The notes: generated by a model from the letters alone, not told the origin. A stretch of DNA of 18,176 nt from Pavlovales sp. CCMP2436 (GCA_026770615.1 MU631307.1:1437259-1455434); one strand, 5' to 3'. Counted from the stretch's first letter, positions 9,826-16,601 are shown. Made by a program: numbers and translations.

Positions 9826-10159
9826 GATTTGTAAAGTAAAGCGATGCCGCCCGCGCTTGCAGCTCCGCCAGCGGCTTGGTGCACTTCTCGTATTCGGACA
9901 GCAGTGCCGGGTGCGCAGTGCTAGTGCCGGCGGCGGCCTGGCTCGCGCCGGTGGCGGCCTGGCTCGCGCCGGCGGCAGTCTGGCTCGCGCCGGCGGCAGC
10001 TGCACCGCTCGGGCCGGACATCCCGACAGGCAGGAAAGGAAAAGGCGCCGGCGCCACCTTAGGCATCGCGCGGGCCTCCCGCGCGTTCTGCAGTGTCATC
10101 AGCCCGATCGCCCCACCGGCGAGGAGGCTCCTGCAGGCGCGCAGCCTGAAGCGCAGCAT
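9826..10159 (-). pseudogene. Coding-like fragment in the foldback spacer
   Basis: The minus-strand frame from the ATG at 10159 reads MLRFRLRACRSLLAGGAIG, a basic-hydrophobic start like an organelle-targeting or membrane segment. It continues through a Pro/Phe-rich stretch, four short GASQ(A/T)A repeats (21-bp period near 9930-10000) and SEYEKCTKPLAELQARAASL before entering the inverted arm. It may be a host gene piece captured between foldback arms. The plus strand is also open, so chance in GC-rich DNA is possible. Confidence 0.3.
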
Positions 10160-10167
10160 GGCGTCTC

Positions 10168-10355
10168 CACGGCGCTCGCGCTCGAGCGCACACTGTCGTC
10201 GGCGCAGTTTCGGATCCTGCCACGATGCGCTATTTTCGGATCCGCCCCTGTGCCGGACAACTCCCTCGGCCAAGTGCGCTGGATATTTTTTCGCGTCAAA
10301 GCGTTATTGAGAAGCGGATCCGTGGGCATTGTTTTCGTACCCGTTCTTCGGGTCG
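10168..10355 (-). repeat. Inner unique part of foldback right arm
   Basis: Reverse complement of 9647-9825 with a few substitutions. It ends at GGGTCGGAACC, where the copia inserted; the same arm resumes at 14836 with TCAGATGGCTAG. Joining the two sides across the copia recreates the order seen in the intact left arm. Confidence 0.85.
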
Positions 10356-10360
10356 GAACC
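10356..10360 (+). repeat. Target-site duplication, left copy (GAACC)
   Basis: Five bases immediately before the left LTR. The identical GAACC follows the right LTR at 14831-14835. The other foldback arm has GGATCC at the equivalent place, so one base already differed before insertion. Confidence 0.9.
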
Positions 10361-10620
10361 TGTCAGGCGCCGGACAGCGCGGAGCTGGTCTGGGCCTCGG
10401 ACACCAGGACTGGACTATCAGTGAGTGAGAACAAGTCCAGGCGGCAGAGCGGATCTGCTGCCATAAGATAGAACATGCAGCCTTTAAGGCGTCGTCTTTT
10501 CGTCTTTTGCAGTCACTTTCACCATTGTTGCCCCTGCTGGCCACTCGCGCGGAGCGAGTGCTGCCTCCAGCTAGCGCCGAGAGGACTAGGCTGAGAGACG
10601 CATCAGGGCCGTATTCAACA
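10361..10620 (+). repeat. Left LTR of copia
   Basis: It differs from the right LTR at three positions: one near the start (CCGG against CCGA) and two near the end (TATTCAACA against TATCTAACA). A TTTAAGG box near 10484 could serve as a TATA-like element, followed by the T-rich TCTTTTCGTCTTTTG. The last base of this LTR is the A of the gag ATG. Confidence 0.93.
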
Positions 10621-11975
10621 TGAGCTCATCGCGTTACAACGACACGCGTGCCCTGGACGGTGCGTTTCAGGACAACAACCTGATGAAGTACATGAAGAAG
10701 ATCAACATGGCCGATCTCGCAGAGATGCCGACCAAGATCAAGCTCCTGCACGAGCTCGAGAAGGCGCTGTACAAAGCCAACCTGCCGACGATCGTCGAGC
10801 TCAGCATCGAGACAAACATGCAGGAGCTGATCTCGCGCTCGAAGTTCATCGAGCAGAAAATGCACCACAGCGGCACGACCACTGAGGCGTTCGCGCAGGC
10901 GAGCTCCCACATCGACGCAGTCGTCACGGCGCACTCGATCAAGTACGAGCGTACGGTGATGGACGTGGACGGGGGCCTGCGCATGTGCGCCAACAAGTAC
11001 ATGACCAACTTCGCCACCGACGCAGAGAAGGAGCAGATCGATGTCGATACGATCCGCTTCAGCGACCTGGTCTACTTCACTGGCGAGCGGGGCAACGGCG
11101 GCAAAACGATGGTACGCGGCACTTTCGAGATGTCCGCCACCCCGTGCAACAAATCGGAGGAGGGTTCCCCGCAGTGGAAACCCTCTTTCAAGGCCATCGC
11201 CGACGCCGTCAAGCTCGAGAGCGTGCCGCAGCAATCTCCGCTGCTGAAATGTAGCGGCTCTGAGATCGCCTCTGCGCCGGTTTCGGAACCTACCACGCCG
11301 GCGCTGGCGGCGTCTTTGAAAGTCCAGCGCTTCCGCGCCGATGCCAAGCGCATGATCCTCCGCGCCGAGTGCGAGCTCGACTCGCTCGCTGCGGACTTGG
11401 AGGTCAAGATCCGTGAGCTTCGCTCCAAGAGCGACGCGAGCAAGTACCCAACTTACACCGAGTACCTCGGCAGCCTCTGGGACAAGTCGGCGGTATGCGC
11501 ACTCGGCGTGCTCAACGAGATGATCGCTGACGACGCGATGCGCTCTCTCAAGACGCACGTCGGCGTGCGCCAGTTCGACACCCAGTCCGCCATCTTCGAG
11601 AAAATTTTTGAGTCGATCACGCTGCGTTCGAGCCGGATCGACTTTGGCTCTCAGCTGCTCGTGCACGTCAGGGTCAAGTACCGCCTCGCCGGCAAGTCAA
11701 AGATCTCCTTCGAGGAGGGGCTCGCCTTGTACGACGACGCCAGAGTCGCCGCAGAGGCGGTCCCCATGAACGAGGCTGCTTCGAGGCTCTTCGACATCCT
11801 CGAGCTGATCCCTGAGGACGCCGTGACGCTGCCCATCATCGCGCGCGTCAAGCGCACGCCCCGGAGCGAGGTCAACATGACTCTCTACCAGTCTGTGATC
11901 AGCGAGCTGCGCCAGCACGTGATCATGTGCCAGGTCCCTGTCGTCGCGCAGGCGCGCCGGGCGACGGTTGAGTCT

Positions 11976-12021
<46 letters not shown>

Positions 12022-12203
12022 GCGAGATTTCCTCGGCAAACGCAGCATACAAGCAGCACGCTCCCCCAAATAGCTGTTACACATGCGGCGGCGCGCACTT
12101 CCAGCGCGACTGCCCGCGCGGAAATGGCGGGCGCGGTACTTTCGGGGGGCGCGCGCGACTGCCCGCGCGGAAATGGCCTGGCGGTACATCCTCGTTCACA
12201 TAG
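10620..12203 (+). CDS. gag: Copia Gag (capsid/nucleocapsid)
   Basis: The frame of 527 codons is uninterrupted. About 410 residues of helix-rich, charged sequence (for example ALYKANLPTIVELSIETNMQ, and FDILELIPEDAVTLPIIARV at about 380-400) fit the UBN2/Gag fold of copia elements. A poly-Gly linker (about 455-470; a GGC run at 11980-12025) follows. Then comes a zinc knuckle CYTCGGAHFQRDC at 12075-12113, spaced C-X2-C-X3-H-X4-C, one residue shorter than the common CX4H form. Gag packages the element RNA into virus-like particles. The ATG uses the final A of the LTR; Met22 (10683) is an alternative start that would leave a leader for primer binding. After the knuckle the frame runs only about 30 codons into duplicated sequence. 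Confidence 0.9.
12104..12177 (+). repeat. 49-bp-period direct repeat at the gag/pol junction
   Basis: A 25-bp segment starting GCGCGACTGCCCGCGCGG occurs at 12104-12128 and again at 12153-12177. It encodes the end of the zinc knuckle (RDCPRGNG). The spacing of 49 is not a multiple of 3, so the copies are read in different frames. It sits exactly where protease and integrase should begin and is probably the scar of the deletion or of template switching during reverse transcription. Confidence 0.85.
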
Positions 12204-14557
12204 TGCTCCTGGAGGACGGGCGCGTCACATATTCACAGCATGTGCAGATCGACGAGCGCCCCGCGATCGAGGGGGGGAGTGTGCCGTCCTTTGACAAGTT
12301 CGGCAGCGAGGCGACCGCGGAGTATTTCGACGCAGAAGTCGAAAGCACGATCGCCGCCGCCAACGTCGAGCACGAGCACTCCGGGCCGCGCGGCGCCGAC
12401 GAGTCGTCGGGCAATTTTATCGAGTCGGCCTCAAACGATGAGTTGTCGGGCGATTTTATCGAGTCAGCCCCAAAGCCAACGCTCCCGCTCGCTCACGACC
12501 CGCTGCGAAAGGACCGGGCCTCGCGGAGCGGCGCGGCTGCGCGAAGCAGCACGCCCGCGGCGGCACCCGCAGCGCGCAGCGCACGCGGAAGCGCACGCGC
12601 GCCCCCGGCGGCTGCGCAGAGCAGCACGCCCGTGGCGGCACCCAAGGCGCACGACGCACACGCGTCCCCAGCGGCTGCGTGGAGCAGCACGCCCGCGGCG
12701 GCACCCGCGCGCGACGCGGCGGCGCCCGAGGCGCGCGGCGCACGCGCGCCTCCAGCGGCTGCGCGGAGCAGCACGCCCGAGGCGGCACCCGCAGCGCGCG
12801 GGAGACACGTGACCCCCACACCCGCAGCAGAGCCGCCACGCGAGCAGGCGCACGCGCGTTCGGCTACCACGGCCTACCTCGACGGCAGCACGGTCATCAT
12901 CCCGAACTTGTATAAGCAGGCCATCGCCTCCGAGCACGCGGTGCAGTGGATCGCCGCCATGAACGAGCACCTTGTCATGCACAAGAAGATGGGCACGTAC
13001 AAGCCCAAGGTCGTGCACAAGGACACGGCCATCCTGCCCTGCAGATGGGTCTTCGCCGTCAAGACGGACAACGCCTCGCAGGTCATACGCTTCAAGGCGC
13101 GGACCGTCCTCTGGGGCTGCCGACAGCGGCAAGGCGTCGACTTTGAGGAGGTCTTCAACCCGGCCGCGCGCGACGAGCAGATCAAGCTGATGATCGCGGC
13201 CGGAGCCAAGATGTACGGCAAGTCGCTCAAGTCCGGTCAGAAGCTGCACCTCACCAGGCTCCTCAATAAGGGAGACGTGACGGACGCTTTTCTGAACTCG
13301 CTCCTCGTGGAGAAGGGCGTGCTGTCGGAGTTTCCGCCCGGCCAGGACTTGGGCGTCGCGGCGCCGGCCGGCTTCAAGGTCGCGGCCGAGCAGCTGCGCG
13401 CTCACCCCGGACTCAAGCAGTCCGGGCGCGCATGGTTTTTAAACATTCGCGCCCGGCTGCTCGAGCAGGGATGGGAGCAGTGGCCGTGCGCTCCGTCGGT
13501 CTCTCTGTGGGAGGAGCCGAGCGGAGGCTGGGTCGCCATTGCGCTGTACGTGGACGACATGCTCATCCTCAATGCGAGCTCGAACGAGCTGGCAGCGCGC
13601 GAGCTCGTCGAGAAGCTCAAGCTGCACTTTGAGATCAAGCTGCAGGAGGAGCTCTCCAAGTTCCTTGGCGCGGAATACGACATCACGGACGAGGGCATTC
13701 AGCTACACCTCAACCAGTACGTCACGGGCATCCTCGGCCGCTTCGGCATGGCCGACTGCCGCCCGGTGAGCACGCCCGAGATCTCGGGCACGTCCGGCAT
13801 CAACTCCTTTGGCGGCGACGCGGTCGCCAACGCGCCCGACGAGACGTTGCTCAACCGCAAGGACACGACCCTCTACCAGGAGATTGTCGGCGCGACCATG
13901 TTCTGCTGCACTACGTGCAGGCCAGACCTCGCCCACGCTGTGGGCATGCTCGCTCGCCGCATGAGCCTGCCGCGCGTGTGCGACATGGGCTCTGCCTCGC
14001 GCGTGCTGCGTTACCTGCGCGGCACGCCCAAGCTCGGGTTACTATTCCGCTTCGAACAGGATCCGGTGCACCCAGGGCTCGTCTGCTACGCGGACGCAGA
14101 CTGGGCGAACGATCCGGTCAAGCGCAAGTCGACGAGTGGGTACGTCGTGCTCTTCAATGGCACGCCCATCTCGTGGTACAGCTGCCTGCAGTCTGTGATA
14201 GCGCTCTCTTCCACAGAGGCAGAGTACATCGCCGCCGCGGAGGCGACACGCGAGGTGGTCTGCCTGCGAAGCTTCGTGGATTTCATCCAAAACCCCGAGC
14301 CGGGGCCCACCACCATCTTCGAGAACAACCAGGGGACAATCCACCTCGTGAACAACCCGGTGCACCACCGGCGGTCCAAGCATATAGACCTGCGCTGGCA
14401 CTACATCCGCGACAAGCAGGAGCTCGGCATCATCAAGATGGAGAAGGTTCACACCGACCTTAATCACGCAGACATCTTCACCAAGCCCGCTAGCCTCGCT
14501 GTCTTCCGTCGCCATGTGAGCGCCATCATGCACGGCGTCGGCCTCGACGCGCGCTAA
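12173..14557 (+). CDS. pol: Copia Pol remnant: integrase C-terminal tail, reverse transcriptase, RNase H
   Basis: The first ATG in a plausible place is 12173; the frame itself is open from further left, in -1 relation to gag. It begins VLLEDGRVTYSQHVQIDE, like the last strand of copia integrases. Imperfect Ala/Pro repeats (SSTPxAAP, four copies) follow to about 12810. RT covers about 12890-13900: MNEHLVMHKKMGTY, CRWVFAVK, GDVTDAFLN (catalytic Asp), SGRAWF, and YVDDM at 13546-13557. RNase H covers about 14070-14520: YADADWA, SSTEAEYIAAAEA, RSKHIDLRWHYIRD, HADIFTKP. The usual catalytic Asp of the D-N-Q box is Asn here (ENNQ, codon 14324-14326). No protease DSGA/DTGA and no HHCC or DDE integrase core is present. 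Confidence 0.92.
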   Translation: MAWRYILVHIVLLEDGRVTYSQHVQIDERPAIEGGSVPSFDKFGSEATAEYFDAEVESTIAAANVEHEHSGPRGADESSGNFIESASNDELSGDFIESAPKPTLPLAHDPLRKDRASRSGAAARSSTPAAAPAARSARGSARAPPAAAQSSTPVAAPKAHDAHASPAAAWSSTPAAAPARDAAAPEARGARAPPAAARSSTPEAAPAARGRHVTPTPAAEPPREQAHARSATTAYLDGSTVIIPNLYKQAIASEHAVQWIAAMNEHLVMHKKMGTYKPKVVHKDTAILPCRWVFAVKTDNASQVIRFKARTVLWGCRQRQGVDFEEVFNPAARDEQIKLMIAAGAKMYGKSLKSGQKLHLTRLLNKGDVTDAFLNSLLVEKGVLSEFPPGQDLGVAAPAGFKVAAEQLRAHPGLKQSGRAWFLNIRARLLEQGWEQWPCAPSVSLWEEPSGGWVAIALYVDDMLILNASSNELAARELVEKLKLHFEIKLQEELSKFLGAEYDITDEGIQLHLNQYVTGILGRFGMADCRPVSTPEISGTSGINSFGGDAVANAPDETLLNRKDTTLYQEIVGATMFCCTTCRPDLAHAVGMLARRMSLPRVCDMGSASRVLRYLRGTPKLGLLFRFEQDPVHPGLVCYADADWANDPVKRKSTSGYVVLFNGTPISWYSCLQSVIALSSTEAEYIAAAEATREVVCLRSFVDFIQNPEPGPTTIFENNQGTIHLVNNPVHHRRSKHIDLRWHYIRDKQELGIIKMEKVHTDLNHADIFTKPASLAVFRRHVSAIMHGVGLDAR

Positions 14558-14558
14558 T

Positions 14559-14570
14559 GGCGAGGGGGGG
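14559..14570 (+). promoter_or_regulatory. Polypurine tract (second-strand primer)
   Basis: GGCGAGGGGGGG lies directly against the TG of the right LTR, two bases after the pol stop. A purine run in this position primes plus-strand DNA synthesis in LTR retrotransposons. Confidence 0.85.
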
Positions 14571-14830
14571 TGTCAGGCGCCGAACAGCGCGGAGCTGGTC
14601 TGGGCCTCGGACACCAGGACTGGACTATCAGTGAGTGAGAACAAGTCCAGGCGGCAGAGCGGATCTGCTGCCATAAGATAGAACATGCAGCCTTTAAGGC
14701 GTCGTCTTTTCGTCTTTTGCAGTCACTTTCACCATTGTTGCCCCTGCTGGCCACTCGCGCGGAGCGAGTGCTGCCTCCAGCTAGCGCCGAGAGGACTAGG
14801 CTGAGAGACGCATCAGGGCCGTATCTAACA
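14571..14830 (+). repeat. Right LTR of copia
   Basis: 260 bp, TGTCAGG to TAACA, 257 of 260 identical to the left LTR. It is followed by the second GAACC target copy at 14831-14835. Confidence 0.93.
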
Positions 14831-14835
14831 GAACC

Positions 14836-15056
14836 TCAGATGGCTAGTGTTTGGATCCTCTCGTGGGTCGGATCCTCAGCGGGCATGCGCGGAGTCCTGC
14901 TTCGGGTCGGATCCTCAGATGTCTAGTATTGGATCCTGCTTCGGATCGCATCCTCAGATGTCAAATTTTGGATCCTGCTTCGGGTCAGATCCTCAGATGT
15001 CTAGTTTTGGATCCTGCTTTGTGTCGGATCCTCAGATGTCTAATTTGGATCCTTGG
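14836..15056 (+). repeat. Right array of GGATCC-rich 39-bp units
   Basis: Inverted counterpart of 9453-9640 with one extra unit. A typical unit is GGATCCTGCTTCGGGTC followed by GGATCCTCAGATGTCTAGTT. As 39 is 13 codons, the array is open in frame and reads as repeats of SCFGSDPQMSSF. That may be incidental, but it would give a translatable repeat on this strand in the right arm and on the complement in the left arm. Confidence 0.85.
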
Positions 15057-15170
15057 TGGGATTAAATCTTTTCATATGAAGTGTGAACCTTCGATTACCA
15101 ACCTTATTGCGCGGTCGGGGAGTAAAGACGTGGGTAAACTCCTTAGTCCGGGAAAACCAGCGGCAATGCG

Positions 15171-15398
15171 TGTAAATATCTAGAAATATGTCCGTCCCTT
15201 GACAGGTCTCCACATGACGGCAAGCGTTGAGAAAACACTCGGATCAAGGGACCTTAGCAGAGCACACGGATACCGTCCCCACCGCTAAGGCTGATCAGAC
15301 ACACGACAATCGACGACTCTCTGACTGGCGCGCTGACCGGCCGCTGCTGCCTCTTGCTCGTCTCAAAATGTAGCTCGCCTGCGCACATGTCGCACCTG
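15171..15398 (-). repeat. Right terminal inverted repeat (copy 2 of 3)
   Basis: It begins TGTAAATATCTAGAAATA and ends CATGTCGCACCTG, pairing with 5960-6188. It ends 336 bp before the MYB start codon, so the MYB promoter lies outside the composite element. Confidence 0.85.
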
Positions 15399-15734
15399 CA
15401 TTCTATTAATATAAATGTAGCAGGGAATTTCTGGCTGGCGGCGTGTCGAGCAATGTTACAGACAAAATCGCCTCCGGTGGGGTGCCTCGCACTGTCTCAC
15501 ATATGCCGCGGGCCCTTCGCGGTTAGCCTAGGACCATTCCCGAGCACACTGTGTGTGGCATCACCCCCTCGTCGTCATCTTTTAGATTTGTTGATGCGCG
15601 AATTTTAAACAGGAACACAATCTCAAATTTCAGACCCTGCATCCCAACCGTTCTAACTGCCCGGGTTAACCGTCAACTGCAGTCATCGTGAGCAGTACGA
15701 GAGACGAGAGAGTGGCTCCGTGGCCGGCCGCGGC
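15399..15734 (+). promoter_or_regulatory. MYB gene upstream region
   Basis: 336 bp between the right TIR and the MYB ATG. It is AT-richer in places (AATTTTAAAC at 15601) and carries a cluster of four Myb-type sites at 15645-15679. No canonical TATA box is placed convincingly. The transcription start is unknown. Confidence 0.45.
15645..15679 (+). promoter_or_regulatory. Cluster of four Myb-type binding sites (YAACNG)
   Basis: CAACCG at 15645, TAACTG at 15654, TAACCG at 15667 and CAACTG at 15674 all match YAACNG, the recognition core of vertebrate c-Myb and many plant MYBs, on the same strand within 35 bp. They lie 56-90 bp upstream of the MYB start codon, which suggests autoregulation. Confidence 0.55.
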
Positions 15735-16595
15735 ATGGCTAGGCGGCATTGGAGCTCAGAAGAGGACCAGGCCCTGCGCTTTCTCGTCAGGAAGCACGGT
15801 GCGCTCACGCCGCCGCGCACCGCTCGCTCGCGCTGGTTGTCGTCCGCGTGTGCGCCGTCCAATTGCAATTGCCTCGCCCACGCCCACCTGCCACACCGAC
15901 GTGTGCGCCGTCCAATTGTCTTGCCCGCCCACCCACCTACACCCACGTCTCGAGCAGGCACGCAGTCGTGGGCGGCAGTGGCGATCGAGCTGAACGCAAG
16001 CCTTGACACGGAGCGGTTTGGCGTTCCGCGCACCAACAAGCAATGCCGCGACCGCTGGCACAATCAGCTTGAGGTCGGCATCCGCAAAGACGAGTGGACG
16101 TCAGGTGCGCCACTCTCGCACGCACTTGCTCCACGCCCTGATAGCGCACGGGCCTTCCATGCGCCCTCTGTCAACGCGCGCCTTGCCAACATTGCGCCGA
16201 CTTGTCGTGCCCGACCCACTAATCCTGATAGGCTCACAACTGCCGTGGGCAGCTATTGGCTGGCCTGCTATTGGCTGACAGACGCCTGCTATTGGCTCAC
16301 ACCCGCCCTGACGGCACGGTTGCTCGCACGCAGACAATACAAACAGTACCGTCAGCGTGCTTGCTATCCCACTCTCTCACGGTCTGCGGCCTACTGCCCC
16401 CCCCACTCCACCCATCCCTTCCCCCTTGCAGAGGAGGATCACGTGCTGCGCGAGATGCAAGCGCGGCTCGGCAACGCGTGGGCGCAGATCGCGATTGCGC
16501 TGCCCGGCCGAACGGACAACGCGGTCAAGAACCGGTTCAACTCGAGTGCGTATGCTGTCCGATAAAGACCCGGACGCTCAGCTTTGAGGCGTTAG
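15735..16595 (+). CDS. Two-repeat MYB DNA-binding protein (four exons inferred)
   Basis: Exons: 15735-15798, 15958-16104, 16432-16545 and 16582-16595, giving 112 residues. The first repeat (HWSSEEDQALRFLVRKHG...QSWAAVAIEL...NKQCRDRWHNQL) has W-X19-W-X28-W spacing, about 10 residues longer than usual between its second and third Trp (NASLDTERFGVP). The second (EWTSEEDHVLREM...NAWAQIAIALPGRTDNAVKN) has W-X18-W-X18-F, with Phe for the third Trp as is common. It would act in the nucleus as a sequence-specific DNA binder. Introns start GTGCG and end CAG, and splice in phase 1. If the last 36-nt intron is not removed, the protein instead ends SSAYAVR at 16565 (114 residues). There is no room for an activation domain. 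ATG 15735 is chosen as the first Met before the repeat; a GTG-led extension is unlikely. Confidence 0.85.
15799..15957 (+). other. MYB intron 1
   Basis: Donor GTGCGCTCAC, acceptor TCTCGAGCAG. Removing it joins HG to TQSW and gives the normal Trp spacing of the first repeat. It contains an 18-bp direct repeat, GTGTGCGCCGTCCAATTG, near 15850 and 15900, which may reflect slippage. Confidence 0.8.
16105..16431 (+). other. MYB intron 2, with a triple CTATTGGCT repeat
   Basis: Donor GTGCGCCACT, acceptor CCCTTGCAG after a C-rich tract. Removing it joins EWTS to EEDHVL, the standard start of a MYB repeat. CTATTGGCT occurs at 16253, 16268 and 16289; each holds an inverted CCAAT box. Whether this is regulatory or a simple local duplication cannot be told. 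Confidence 0.8.
16546..16581 (+). other. Predicted 36-nt mini-intron in MYB
   Basis: Donor GTGCGTATGC matches the GTGCG of the other two donors; the acceptor is ACGCTCAG. Splicing turns the end NSSAYAVR into NSTLRR, the canonical end of animal-type MYB repeats (WNSTLRRK-like), followed at once by a stop and an AATAAA signal 7 nt later. Confidence 0.55.
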
Positions 16596-16601
16596 TTATA
16601 C

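Larger units (their letters stand above)
10361..14830 (+). mobile_element. Ty1/copia retrotransposon lacking protease and integrase
   Basis: The 4,470-bp element is bounded by 260-bp LTRs (10361-10620, 14571-14830) that start TGTCAGG and end AACA, and by a perfect 5-bp target duplication GAACC (10356-10360, 14831-14835). A polypurine tract GGCGAGGGGGGG precedes the right LTR. The gag frame (10620-12203) and the RT-RNase H frame (from about 12173 to 14557) are open. Between the gag zinc knuckle and RT, where copia elements carry protease and integrase, there are only about 240 codons of mostly Ala/Pro/Ser repeats. LTR identity of 257/260 marks a recent insertion, so the deletion derivative was probably copied with enzymes supplied by a full-length relative. 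Confidence 0.93.
9433..15081. mobile_element. Foldback element with 39-bp modular arms, split by the copia insertion
   Basis: Left arm 9433-9825 is the inverted copy of 10168-10360 joined to 14836-15081. Each arm has an outer tandem array of GGATCC-rich 39-bp units and an inner unique part of about 180 bp; a 342-bp spacer (9826-10167) separates them. With the copia and one copy of its target duplication removed the element is about 1.17 kb. The right arm has one more 39-bp unit than the left. The outer ends are CTTCAT and ATGAAG. Arms built from internal tandem units recall the FB (Foldback) elements of Drosophila, but this is a structural comparison only. No clear flanking duplication was seen. 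Confidence 0.75.
5960..15398. mobile_element. Composite TIR-bounded element (9.4 kb, with nested insertions)
   Basis: Inverted repeats of about 228 bp (5960-6188 and 15171-15398) bound the interval. Inside are two convergent decayed genes (6350-7707 plus; 8429-9196 minus), a foldback element (9433-15081) and a Ty1/copia element (10361-14830) inserted in the foldback. With the copia and its target duplication removed the unit is about 5.0 kb; without the foldback too it is about 3.8 kb. Neither residual gene has a recognisable transposase or integrase catalytic motif. It could be an uncharacterised DNA transposon, a non-autonomous derivative, or chance pairing of two dispersed repeats. No clear target duplication flanks it. 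Confidence 0.5.

Noticed and set aside
10626..11666. Long minus-strand open frame opposite gag
   Set aside because: Leu/Arg/Val-rich mirror of the gag codons; gag has the zinc knuckle and the retrotransposon context.
12464..13405. Long minus-strand open frame opposite pol
   Set aside because: Antisense shadow of GC-rich RT coding and Ala/Pro repeats; no motifs of its own.
5960..15398. Polinton/Maverick or viral element
   Set aside because: TIRs are present, but no polymerase B, packaging ATPase, capsid or DDE integrase coding is visible, and most of the length is later insertions.
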